A stretch of DNA of 64,000 bases from Pyrus communis. Lineage: Eukaryota; Streptophyta; Magnoliopsida; Rosales; Rosaceae. The stretch spans positions 1,024,373 through 1,088,372 of the forward strand of contig NC_084803.1 of assembly GCF_963583255.1 (NCBI RefSeq). The letters are read 5' to 3'. Below are positions 1 through 13,107 of the stretch, piece by piece. The first letter of the stretch is position 1, and each line of letters begins with the position of its first letter. The notes below the pieces were generated by a model, which was given only the letters and a program-made list of their open reading frames with translations, was not told the origin of the DNA and searched no databases. A program made the position numbers and the translations under genes.

Positions 1-1279
1 TGATACGCGAATTGCTCATCTACATCGTCCATTGCACTTACTTTTACGCAGCGGAACACCGCCGGTGAGCTCACTTCTGGCGGAAATGGATTCAACTCCA
101 ACCCTAGAATTTGTTCTCCACCACAACAAAGAGAAAAATAAATAACGATTCATTTTTATATAATTATAAAGGTTAACTAAAACGGAAATATATGCAGATT
201 GTGACGAAGAAAGTTCATGGGACTTTTTCTTCGTCAGGTTTACTAACAAACAGTGAAAGAGGAAGAATGGACAGAAAAGCATGGAGAGTGGGTGGCGGTG
301 TGGATACGATGGAGCTCACTATATTTCGCCACGCAAACGATCCATACCGGATTCGATGGCAGAAAAAATTCCTAATGAAATTTTAGATTTAATTTTGTCC
401 CTTAATTCCTCGACCTGGGATTCACACTCGGAGCAAGATCTACGTCTTACTATATACTGTGGTTAATAAGCAACTAAGTTTCTTCAAATTTCTTAATACT
501 GTCAAGCGATTGATTCCGGAATTTCAGTAGATTGCCTACTAAAAAAATTTGTTAATAATTTATAATTAAAGCACAAGTTTTGGTGCAATTTTCGTATATA
601 TATATTTGTTTGTATTGAAAGCTACAAGAGTTTTACCTGACGTGTCGGAAGGAATACGAACGCAGGCAAGAGAGTTATCTCTCTGCCTTTTGGGGTTTTC
701 ACCTCGAAACTGTATCTGCTGTTGTTGCTGATTTCGGTTTTGTTGTAAGGCCGAGAATTGTTCCTGCCGCTCCCGTCGTTTCGCGGCGGGAACCCAAGTG
801 CTCTTCACGTGTGTTTGACACTGAAACCCTCGGCTCTTGCAACAGGTCCGGCACCTAAGGTGCGGACAGTCTTTCTTCGCTTGGTTCCCGCAGTCTTGAC
901 AGTTTATGCCACCGCCGCTGCTTCCTAAGCCTCCTCCCCTCATCACCGTCAGCCTCAACCCTGCCGATAGATCATCCGCCGAAACGCCGTCGTTATTGTT
1001 GTCCAAGTGTCTACGGTTGTAGCTAGGATCCACTCCAAACGAGTAGTAGTTCAAGTTTTGGTGTGGATGGTATTGTGACGGCCATATCTCAAACCCCTTG
1101 TTGTAGATCTCGGCCTGCGCCTCGCCTGTTGATCTGTACAAAAACAAGTTCCCTCCTCCTCCTCCTGCCGCCGCTTCCGCTGCTACTCCTCCCACTCTTC
1201 CGCTCTGATTCTCTCCCTCTTGTTTGCCGCGGCTGTTCGGACTTCGATCTCTCCCTCCTAAGCAAAAAAAGCTAGCCAT
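1..1279 (-). CDS. SHI-related sequence (SRS/STY/LRP1) zinc-finger transcription factor, 3' partial
   Basis: Plant-specific activator family; members such as SHI and STY1 promote auxin synthesis and gynoecium or leaf development in the nucleus. Exon 1 is 1279..637 and exon 2 is 103..<1 (minus strand), with donor G|GTAAAA and acceptor CTAG; the phase is kept across the junction. Residues 127-154 fit the family RING-like finger CX2CX7CX4CX2C2X6C exactly ([12 protein letters not shown]... [12 protein letters not shown]), followed by the usual basic stretch ([17 protein letters not shown]). Exon 2 resumes with [19 protein letters not shown] and [19 protein letters not shown], the start of the IGGH domain. 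The IGGH core and stop lie left of the window. The N-terminal part has Gly- and Asn-rich low-complexity tracts typical of the family. The start is the first ATG of the frame ([11 protein letters not shown]), which resembles SHI N termini. Which SRS paralogue it is cannot be told from this fragment. Confidence 0.93.
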
Positions 1280-1830
1280 TTTTCTGATAACCCCAATTTT
1301 GGGTACAAATCCATATTAATTAAACCACAACCTGGGTTTCCTTTTTTGACCTTGTGATCTTATCTGTGCGCTAGTACTGTGCGACTGTGTTTTAAATTAA
1401 TCTCAGCGATCTCCTTACAGGGTTGTTTTTTGCAGTTTTTGAGGGGCAATTCTCGGGAATATTTTAGTGTTAGGGTAGGAATACTAAGAACCACGGAGAA
1501 TATTAAGGACGGACATTTTTTTTGGGTTTTGTTGGGGTTGGGTAGGGTGAGTAATTGGAATGGTTTAGAAATGAATTCTGGGGGTGTTGTCGTGGAGTTC
1601 GCAGCAATAACAATAAAGGCACGGAATTAGAGCCCTGCAAACGCCGCCATGGAAACTGCACCCACTCTGCTCTGCTCCTACTACTGCTCCTTCCCTTCCC
1701 TCCTCATTAAGACAACAGCCCCAACTTGCCTCTCTTTTTCTCTCTCCTCCCTTACTTTCTCTCTCTGAACCTGTCCACGGTATGCGAGTTTTAGTGAGAA
1801 AGTGAGACACTGAGCGACTGGCTGATCGAC
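1280..1830 (-). promoter_or_regulatory. 5' flank/leader of the SRS gene, CT-rich (GA-rich on its sense strand)
   Basis: Directly upstream of the SRS start. A pyrimidine-rich run (about 1681-1770, CTCTCT tracts) reads as GA-repeats on the gene's strand. GAGA-type tracts are common in plant 5' leaders and as BPC-factor sites. ORFs here are short and low-complexity, so I call none coding. The transcription start is not determined. Confidence 0.3.
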
Positions 1831-3739
1831 TAAACCATCTGCGAGTCCTCCTTCCAGTTCAATGAACCTTCACACGGCTCGATCCCAGTCACGTATCCTC
1901 ACTGGACGGTCCTCGTTCATCCACATGTCGCTGTATCAGCTTTTGCTTACTCGTCATTGCACCGGAAAACCCGCTTACTACTTTTTCTGACCAATCCCCG
2001 TAATTAATTTTTTTACCCATTTCATTTCTCAATCTACCCCCAAAAAAGAACATTATATATCAGTAGGAATTTGGTTTATCCAAACATAACATTGTTACTT
2101 GACGTTACTAGTATACTCAAATTATAATTTATTTGTCTCGTGATTTCCTGATTCAATATCATTGTCATTATTAAATCATGACGTCATAATAGTTATGAAC
2201 TTGTTTTGTGTACGTTTCTCTCCTAAAACACAAACGCATCTACTTTTTCATCTATGATTATTATAAGATGTAGAATAATGCAATTCGTAGTTTGTGTTTT
2301 CTAACAATTTCTAATATCACATCCGCATACAGCCTCACACTATAGGACAGACCTATTTCTAAACACCACGTGCACTTCAAAAGCCCATGACATTATCCAA
2401 CTGAGTTTCTCACAAACCCTAGAAAACATTTTATTTTTTGGGTAACGAAGTTTAGATTCGAGATTTACGAAATTCTAGGGGGGGTAATTTTTTTCGACCT
2501 CGTTGGATGCCTCGTATTTCACTAAAAATTCTTCGGGTAATCATTTTATGATTGACAAATTTATACAAATTTTGGTGTTTTGTGACTTATTTTAGGAGGT
2601 TGTAATAAAAGGTCAACATCTCTGATGGCAATAGTTAACAGAGTTAGGCTTGAAGGACTGTTCCTATGTACTGTGCATATGCCCCCCAGCTCCATGTTGG
2701 TTTATTGCCAGCAGGCACCGAATTCATATATTTTTTTTTTCTTCGAGTGAAAATGAGATTCGGACTTAGTTTTAAAGAGATATTGTAGTTACTACTATAG
2801 TCAATGTGATTGTGTTCAAGTCCAACTTTTTTTTAAATAAAAAGGTGACATGTTGATGCTTTCGTCACTATAATTCTTTATTTTGAGCAGTTAAAAAGAT
2901 TTATAAAGACATTTCAGGCTTCCCTAATCACCAATCATATAATTCACTAGTACTAAAAATTGTATTAAGAACACGTCATGTCCGACGTTGTAGCTAGACA
3001 CAATATTGTATGTATTAGCAAACGCTTGCAATTGAGTCAACATATATATATGGGGGATTAGATCATAGTATAAATGCTTGAGTTTTAATTTTGTTTTTAA
3101 TATGTTGTTGTCCCTTGTCTTTCAATCCTACTGTTTTGGTGCATGAACTTTTTGGGTAGTGGCGCAAAGGGGTCTGTATTTGAATAGTACTTTTTTGCAC
3201 AAAAATATATGGACAGATGAGACACAAAGGTGATACCAAAAAACCAATGAGACACAAAGGTTATATAAAGATTTAAATTTTAAAATGTACAGATCCATGA
3301 GTGATAAAAAATCTATATGTTACTACCTCACTAGCAAATACAATAAAACAATTAATCACTGTCATATTACGTTATATTCTCTATGGTTCCTCGATTGAAG
3401 GGTATCTTTTTTTCTTTTTTCTTTTTTTCTTTTATTAATCCTAAAGTTAACATCAAAATGTCATAGCTAATGGTACATTTCATGGTAACTCATACAGTTC
3501 ATTCAATTAGTCGGTGATTATTAGCATTAGGTTAGGTTAAGAAAACGGAAAAGTTTTGAAGTCATAATGCCGTGGAATGATGAAGAAGTTCTATCTACCA
3601 AGACAATCAACCATTTATAAATCTAGTTATTTAATTATTGTCGGTGATTAGCTGTGTTTTCCGGAGAAAGTTGAGGGTCATCAAAAAATTAATTAGTAAT
3701 ATGGGAAGTAGCTCAATATCTTAGAAGCAAATCAAGTGA

Positions 3740-3930
3740 CGTGGATCACGTGTGGCTATTGAGCTTCACACATAGGACAACTTGCTTTGATACTATGAAT
3801 AAAGTTGAAGTTCCACCGTAAAACCAATTGTCAATATGGGAGTAACCCAATCTTTTTATAAGTATACACAAAGTCCCTCATTTTCTCGATATAGGATTTA
3901 CTCTCAACACTTTTAAGTTTTAGCTAAGCA
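3740..3930 (-). mobile_element. degraded LTR-retroelement fragment (PBS-like plus LTR remnant)
   Basis: Around 3787-3800, GCTTTGATACTATGA is close to the reverse complement of the tRNA-iMet primer-binding motif TGGTATCAGAGC. It is followed by GTTGAAGTTCCACCGTAAAACC-like sequence that recurs in diverged form near 6330-6370. No coding domain remains. The class is inferred. Confidence 0.3.
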
Positions 3931-5364
3931 ATATATTAAAGTGATTAATTACGTAATAGATGAATCAAGTACGTGAATGATTTATTGTCACCTTTAGGTC
4001 AAATTAAGTTTTCTCCGAGCCTTCATGTTAGTAGAGTATGCCCCACCCACACCGGGCAGATGGTAAAACACCATGTAAAACTACAACCTTTAAAAGTGTT
4101 CTTGTAGTAGGAGTTTTGTACAAGAAATCATGGGTTACCAATAAATAACCATGAGTGGAAAGTATACATTACCAAGTAATTACCATGAGTGGAAGCAACA
4201 GAAAGCATTGGATCAAACGCGGGGTTGATAAAGATTAAAATGCCTTTTCATCAAAGACGATCACGTGAACCCTCCCAAATTAGTGCCCCCTAATTATTGG
4301 ATTTCAATTATTTGATATAAAAAAGTACGGACTCCGGCCGCCTTAGCCGCAGTCGCGCCGTACGCTGACCTTGACTCTGGCAAGTGAGGCCCGTTTAAAC
4401 AAAGAAAAGCTCCAAATATCCATCAATGTTTATTAGCTCTACTCTGAATACATTTAGATCAAATTAATTAAGCTGCATTTTAGTCAAAGAAATACCCCAA
4501 AAAATAGGGTAGAAAAAGCAGACTAGGGGCCCGAGGCAATTGGGGTCTTTGACAAGAAACTAAGGTTTGTTTGAAATCGCTTATAAGAACGTTGAAGATG
4601 CTTTTAGACAATCCGAAGTGATTCCGGTAACATTCGGTATAAAATGGTAAAAGTGTTTATGGTTACTGAATAATTTGTGTGTTCATAAGTTATCCATCGA
4701 CATTTTTTCGCGGAAAGTACTTTAAAATGCATTTGCATAAAGCAATTAATTACTTCTTCAAATTTTGTTATGCTTGTATAACGCTTTTAGCAAAAGTGCT
4801 TTTGAATACAAGTACATTTAAAAAAAAAACTATTTTCAAATAATCTTAAGTCGAGCTGAATTACATCATTTGATCATCATATGAGTAACGTTATATACAC
4901 ACCTTTTTATTATCAAGTTTTGTTCACCAGAATATTGTGTCAGTGTCGTTTATTCAAATTTGAATCCGCTCTAAACTTGTGTTAAGTATAAATTATGATG
5001 TAAAAAGGGGACAATATTCAATGTGAAAGGGTTGAGACTGATTCCCGGAAAAAGAAACAAAGAAAATAATTGGAAATGATGAATTTATGTATGTGGAAGT
5101 CCCAATTATTGTGTCTCAATGAGTCTTTCTTTCACTCTCGAGCCCAGTGCTTTATCCTTCAAGTTGACTCTTTCCTTTTCTTCTTTTTCTCTCTCTCTCT
5201 CTCCTTCCGCCGGATGTCAAAAGCTCAGTTTTTACCAAAGAAGGGCCATGCTCTCTTAGCTTCCCCCCTCAACCTCAAATATTCTTGCTTAACCTATACC
5301 CACGTGGAAAGATGATTCCCCGTCTTATTTTCTTATCAAGAAATTTTTTTTTATTTTTTTTATT

Positions 5365-5500
5365 TTTTATGAACGGTGCTATTTACATACTTATTCATAC
5401 ACTTCATGTTAATTTTTATTCTTTGATTTTTTTTTCTTTAATTCATTCACACCTGTGGTTGAAAATTGAAAAGTGTGTGTGAAACCTTAAAAGATATATA
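5365..5500. mobile_element. degraded short MITE related to the 24.7-kb element
   Basis: The left end (ACGGTGCTATTTACATAC) and right end (GGGCATCACCCTTTTC) form a weak inverted repeat. The middle (CTTTAATTCATTC... GAAAATTGAAAAGTGTG) resembles the interior of the better-preserved 128-bp element at 24706-24833. No clear target duplication is left. Confidence 0.35.
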
Positions 5501-5699
5501 TGGGCATCACCCTTTTCTATAATGCTCGCTACTCCATCACAATTGTTATTGACTCGTCAAAATAATTATTTGACATTATTCTATAATGAAAAAGAAAACA
5601 GAGAATGAGAAATGCATGATTATTATTCTAGAATTCTAATAACAATTCTTCATTAAATTTGCATCATGCAATCAAAATTATTCTCAATATTACACCAAA

Positions 5700-5905
5700 C
5701 ATACGTGAATAAGATGCGCAAATATAGCTAGTTAGTACTACAGTCCAATGATATTTCTCCTCATTTATAAGTGTGAGGTTTTAGGTTCGGTTCTTGCGCA
5801 AAGGCAAATTTGAACCACATTATTATGGTTAGCCTAGTATAAAGCTTAATCAACTCCTTCACTTCCTTACGGTAGATAATATCGTTTGTTAAAAAAAAAA
5901 CGCAA
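5700..5905 (+). repeat. SINE-like element with box-B-like motif and A-tail
   Basis: GGTTCGGTTCT near 5785 resembles the pol III box B (GGTTCGANNCC), and the unit ends in AATATCGTTTGTT plus an A-run near 5889-5900. Diverged relatives with the same tail occur near 6117-6140 and 29490-29508. Box A is not convincing, so the SINE call is tentative. Confidence 0.35.
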
Positions 5906-6298
5906 TTATAAATTGCATGTGTGACTATGGATGGGTTAAATTTACCATTTCACTCATTTCTTCTTGTTGCTATTGAAAAATTTAGCAATTTTCCATAATT
6001 ATACACACAATTTAATTTGGCCCTCTAAATTTTCAATTTAGTTATGAATCTATCTTCAATTTTTCATGTTAGTCGTATCAATTATTATGTGATATCACTT
6101 ATTACGATAGATAATATCGTTTGTTAAAAAAAAAAAAAAAAACCCAATTATAAATTGCATGTGTGACTATGAATGGGTTAAATTATACCGTTTCACTCAT
6201 TTCTTCTTATTGTTATTGGAAAATTTAGCAATTTTCAATTTAGTTATGAATCTATCTTCAATTTTCCATGTTAGTCATATCAATTATTATGTCAAATA
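5868..6298. repeat. direct duplication of a ~200-230 bp block ending in A-tail sequence
   Basis: About 5868-6095 and 6101-6298 are clearly homologous. Both start with GATAATATCGTTTGTT plus an A-run, continue through AATTATAAATTGCATGTGTG, and share TAGTTATGAATCTATCTTCA. The second copy lacks an internal stretch and has a longer A-run. Confidence 0.7.
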
Positions 6299-6317
6299 TA
6301 GACTTATTTCAGTCCAT

Positions 6318-6560
6318 GTTATACATACCATGAATAAAGTTGAAATTTCACTATAAAATTAATTTGTTTTATGGTGAACCTCAACTTTCTTCTGGTATCA
6401 GAGCAGATTGTCCGACGTGTGAAGTCTAATGACCACATGAGCTACATGCCACCCTTATGTTGTTTACGTGTTAAGCTTGAAAATTCGTCACGCGTAAGGA
6501 TTCGTGTTGACAGTTGACTGACATCGGGGAAAGAATGAAATTAACTAAAAATTTAGAGGG
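6318..6560 (+). mobile_element. degraded LTR-retroelement fragment with PBS-like motif
   Basis: CTGGTATCAGAGCAGA (near 6396-6411) matches the tRNA-iMet primer-binding motif of plant LTR elements. It follows LTR-like sequence (AATAAAGTTGAAATTTCAC) shared in diverged form with 3800-3850. No gag or pol remains. Confidence 0.35.
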
Positions 6561-7510
6561 CTAAAAACGTTTGAAAGTTGAGAGAACGTTAGATTTTCTT
6601 AATTACCTGCATAAAACGTAATTACGTATGCAAATGTGGGCCAGCGCCAAAGGCCCATGGATATTGGTGGTCCCCGCACTACATTTGTAGGGTGGATCCA
6701 GCTTGAAGTTGGGGGTGGGGTCTTAGTGGCACTGCATGTGGCCACTGCCCGACATGATGAGAAATTAGATTTAGAGTGAACATTTAGAGGGTAGGTTCCC
6801 CTTTAAAAAGCAGATTATTGAACATTAGCCGATAATTAAATGTCATCTTGTCTCCCTGAAAAGGTTTACAAATCCATGAATCCTCCTTTGCCAAAGGCCT
6901 TCAGCCTAGAGCAAACACAAAGGGTTTTATGCAAAAGACATCTAGATATAAAAATGGAAATGAAATGAACCATGGATGCCACTTGGCTTGTAATAAAAAC
7001 GCATATTCGGTCGCTCGATGAAGAAAAATATGTTTTTAGCTAACTGAGTTGCATGCCGCATTTTTCAAATCCAAGACAATGGGTTAGAGTAATCTTCATC
7101 AATGGTCATTGGGCCTAAAAAGGATGCTTTATGAAGGAACTAGGCCTGTCTAAAAATTAGTTAAGTAGGCCCAAAAATTCAAGCAGTGGCGTTTAGATGC
7201 CTAGAGCGACCGCTGTTTTGTGCTCAAGTTCATATATTTTTTGAAAGATGTCAAATAATTATAAATTGATCATGACATAAACTCAAAAACACAAAATTAC
7301 CGACACATAATATATATAAGTAATTAATTCCATAATATCTATATAAATACATAAAATTATACAACTTCAACATGAGTCAACCATGACAAGAACATAAACT
7401 TATTGCCCCAATTGATCTAAATTACCTAGGAGATCAGATCACAGTGTATTTACATTCTACAAACCCCCAAATGCCTAACAAGGTACATTAATATTACGGT
7501 ACCGTCTTAA

Positions 7511-9487
<1,977 letters not shown>

Positions 9488-9611
9488 TGTTAGTGGTGAG
9501 TTTGAGGAAGTGAATGGAAGGGAGTTTAGCTGGAGTGGGAGATAAGCAGATATTTCTGGTTTGGTTGGTGTTTTGTGTAGGTGTGCTTCCGAGAAGATGG
9601 TGAATTTGGAG

Positions 9612-9619
9612 CCACGTGG
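9612..9619. promoter_or_regulatory. G-box/ABRE-type CCACGTGG upstream of RD19
   Basis: A palindromic CCACGTGG sits about 125 bp upstream of the RD19 start. G-box/ABRE cores bind bZIP and bHLH factors, and the ABA/drought response of RD19 relatives makes this plausible. A single short motif is weak evidence alone. Confidence 0.4.
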
Positions 9620-9639
9620 ATTGTTTTGGTTCGTACGAT

Positions 9640-10822
9640 TTGTCAGCAAGTTGGGCTAGAAATCAAATGCAAGAAGGAGATGGGTTGGCTTCCTTTGCTA
9701 CGTACGACTCTTTGATGGCTACTGCTACATGAGCTTTTCTCTGCTGCGCCCAACACATGTGCGCGTGGTGTCTTGAAATCAAATCCTAGCCTTCCACTTC
9801 TAAGGCCCTAAAACGAACGGACGTGATACATGTTAAACCCAGGCGCCGGGATTCTGACCGCTTCGTTATTGTTGCTTGTCTTCTATCAGTTATATCTCCT
9901 CCTAATACTGTCACCCCTCTTTATTTATTTTTTGTAGACCAACCTGCGTTCAATCTGTGATGCTCATGAAAATTAGGTCCCACAAATCCTCATCTTACAC
10001 GAAATATTTAATGGACTCAGGCCAAAATCACATTTGCCAAAATCACATTTTAAAAATTTAGCCGAAGATACAATGTAAATTGAGATGTGAAGATATAATT
10101 TAGGCTATGTTTATTTCACTTTCTTAAGTGTAAACTAATTAGGATTACCATCACATGTGTAATATAAATAAGGACTAACTTCACTGAGATTAAACGAGAT
10201 TCGGGTGGAGTAAGAGGCCTCCTTACGTCATCTAACGAGACCTGAGCTGAAGCACGAGATTGCTAAGGCCCCTCCCCATTTCTTTCCATATTTCCTTTCT
10301 CACTCTCGCTGCTTGAAGCTTTAGCCTGCTCAAAGCTTATGTGCTCCACATCGTGAACAACTGTCTTGAAACAAAAGACGAAATGAAGTCGGATGAGTGA
10401 GATGTGATGTAGGCTTCGACAGTAGATTTTGATTGAAACGTTGCTCTCAAAAGTATACGTATCATTTGGAGCAAAGTTTCATGGGGGGTGGTTTTCTTGG
10501 CATTGGTGCTCAGAGATGGTGACCTTTCGTCATATCTACAATCGATTGGATTTATTCAGTGGCGGTTGGAATCTCCTTATCGAAATGAATTCTATTAAAT
10601 CAGATTATCGCCTTCTTAGCCAAAGAGAATTGATTTGCGGAAACTGATTTGAGATCAAGAGGCAAAATTGGCTATGCGATTGGAATAAGCTTAAAATCAA
10701 CAACGGGGATTGAATGTGGAGGGCAATGAGACTCAATGGACGGCTACGATATTAAGTTCCCCTTTCCGTCTTAAACCAAATTCAAATTCATCTTCCGATA
10801 ACGAGTATTCGGTGGCACCTTA
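9640..10822. other. intergenic, no recognised gene
   Basis: Contains the RD19 promoter side and unclassified sequence. A 72-codon ORF at 10429-10647 matches no family I know and has no ribosomal, zinc-finger or membrane signature. I leave it uncalled. Confidence 0.5.
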
Positions 10823-11819
10823 GAGCACTTCCACCGGGGGTGGGATAGGCCGACACACAGTCAAAAAAATGGCCCGTCACCTAGGGAAGTCTCTCCAGCC
10901 CACGAGATTGCCTGGCACCCAGCCCAAGCTGGTCACCAAGCCAGCCCAAAATTGACAGACCTTGGGACCGGCCCATATGATGTCGTGGTGATGTCAGCGA
11001 TGGATGGAGCGACGGAGGGAGAAGGCAAATGGCCTGAAAATGATGGCCCGAGTTCGACGGAAAATTTGAAAAAAAAATGCACTGACAGCAAGTTTGCATC
11101 AACACAAAGGTTTCCAACACGATTTATATGTTAGAAACCATAAGAATAGGATTGAGAACTTACCCAGGTGAAATGCAAGAGATTTCACCGAGATTGGACC
11201 TTGAACTCGTCAGAGTTGTCCGTTTTCCCTTGTCGGAATCACATGCAGAGAATTAAGCCCTCAAATTAACCGCAAAAATTGCAACACAACAGGATTTAAA
11301 GCTCAATAACACAATACAGTGATAGAAACATCACCTGGGTTAAAGATTGAGAGCTCAAGCTCTCGGCTTCAATGGTGGGATCTCGCACCATGCACTGATG
11401 CCGCATGCAAGGCCATGGTTGGGTTCCTTGAGCTCCAGGGATTACAAAAATAGTATTTTGTGTTTGATTTGTTGAAGGTTTGAAGAGGAATGTGAATGAG
11501 AGCTCACGGGAGTGAGCTGGAAAAGAGAGAGAGGGAGAGAAAATAGAGAGAGAGAGAGAGAGAAAACCGGTTGGGGATTATAGGAAGAGTACAGAGGGTT
11601 AGTGGAAAGATGACTTTATCTTTTTTTTTTTATAATACAATTATTATTTTATTATTTTATAATAAATAATAATAATATTTTAATAAAATTGACTAGGCTA
11701 TTTTTTTTTAGGGATGGAGATGCTCTTGGCCTATTACTGTTCATTGGAGTATATCACTGTTCACTGAGTGGATAAATGCGCTGGGTGCTGGCGCAAAATC
11801 TTTATGGGTGAAATTGCTC
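10823..11819. mobile_element. non-autonomous DNA transposon, PIF/Harbinger-like, ~1 kb
   Basis: Imperfect terminal inverted repeats: the left end is GAGCACTTCCACC and the right end reads GAGCAATTTCACCC on the opposite strand. Both ends are flanked by the trinucleotide TTA (10820-10822 and 11820-11822), the target duplication type of PIF/Harbinger. The interior has a GA microsatellite (about 11526-11562) and no transposase. Class is inferred from the duplication. Confidence 0.6.
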
Positions 11820-12025
11820 TTATGAATTGAAATGTAAATTAGGCAAATTTGGGCTTACTTGACTTATAGGCCTGGTTTTTCAAAATTTATTTTGGGCTTT
11901 CCAAGGTTGGCCTAGTGGGCTAACCGAATCTTTCCTTCATGCTTTCACGGGAAGGATTCCCCGCGCACAAGCCTACACTACGCTAAAATACCGACAATAC
12001 CCTTACTCCATCCAGCAAATGCTTA

Positions 12026-12428
12026 GAGCATCTCTAAAGGAGATGTCAAATTCAAAACATCAAATTTCAATTTGATAGCTGACTTAGCAATCTAATATAT
12101 TGTCAATATTTTCTTTCACCCAATATGCTAAATTTTATTGCTTCAGTTATGTTTTTTAAAACAAAAATAATAAAAGTTGAGTTGTTGTTGGTGTAAAATT
12201 AATAAAATAATACTTAAATATGTTAACATTCAAGATAAGGCAAGAAGAATGTCTTTCGAAATAACAAAAACCATATTTGAAGGTAGTTTCAAGTTTAACA
12301 TAACTTTATCTATGTCAATTTAGCCTTCTTTTTTCATATTGACTTTGATATATCGGTTAGAGTAAATGGTATGTTATTTGTCACCGTTATATGTATAGTC
12401 ATTTTTGACATCTTCTTTGGAGCACCAT
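12026..12428. mobile_element. short MITE with AGATGTCAAA inverted ends
   Basis: The left end GAGCATCTCTAAAGGAGATG follows TTA. The right end reads GCTCCAAAGAAGATGTCAAA on the other strand, so the subterminal AGATGTCAAA is shared. The right terminus is diverged and its duplication is not clear. Confidence 0.4.
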
Positions 12429-12480
12429 TTGACATGGACAAAAGGTTGCTCCATATAAAAGCTGCAGGGCAGCTGATTAG

Positions 12481-12850
12481 GCCATCTCCAATTGAATGAA
12501 GGCCAGAGGGCTCCCTTTAGCCCTATAATCCTCTGAGAAATTATATTTTAATGAATAGTGTCATACCATATTTTATACCATCTCCAACTGAGGAGGCCAA
12601 AGGGCCATATGCTAAACATAGCCATTTGACAAAAAATCATATCCAACCGGGGGGCTAAAGGGCCATAGGCCAAATATAATTTATTATTTTAATTAAATTA
12701 ATATAGTTAATTAAAATTCAAATTCCAACCGTCCTAGCCGTTTCTAGCTGGCGTCATGCTAACGTCAGGTAGCCGTTGACATTCAAATGGGCTAAGTGGG
12801 ATGACAAAATGTCAAGCTTGACATTTTGGCGTTGGAGGGCTGAGCTCGAA
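12481..12850. mobile_element. truncated GGCCATCTCCAA-family MITE
   Basis: Starts with GGCCATCTCCAATT after TTA, as in the 20.5-kb element, and shares the GGCCAGAGGGCT and CCATCTCCAACTGAGG motifs. The right terminal repeat is not recognisable; the end near 12850 (GGCGTTGGAGGGCT) is approximate. Confidence 0.45.
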
Positions 12851-13107
12851 ACGGCCGGTCCACTGACCTGATTTGGGAGTTTTGACCTGATGAGGCCCAC
12901 AAACCCTTTAACCTAGTTGTCGGTTGAAATAATTTTCATGTCATTCTAAACAATTTTTATCCCAATAACTTTTGGCCGGATCGGTTGGCGATGCGCTTAC
13001 AACCCAAAAGCCAAGACAGCGTCTCCGTCTCGTACAAAATTCGACTCTGCGGTGAAGCTTGAAGTCTCTCTGGTCAGTCAGAAACCGAAACAAAATTCCC
13101 AAAGATT

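Larger units (their letters stand above)
1831..7510. other. AT-rich intergenic region without recognisable genes
   Basis: No ORF here resembles a protein family. It contains degraded retroelement and MITE pieces (listed separately), homopolymer tracts and a local duplication near 5.9-6.3 kb. Short ORFs at 5070-5482 and 3063-3257 are low-complexity and lie in repeat-like sequence. Confidence 0.6.

Noticed and set aside
6396..6411. Intact LTR retrotransposon suggested by the TGGTATCAGAGC motif
   Set aside because: No paired LTRs, gag or pol are found around it; only a degraded fragment is supported.
10429..10647. 72-codon ORF possibly from a retroelement
   Set aside because: No zinc knuckle, protease, RT or integrase motif is visible; too short to support.
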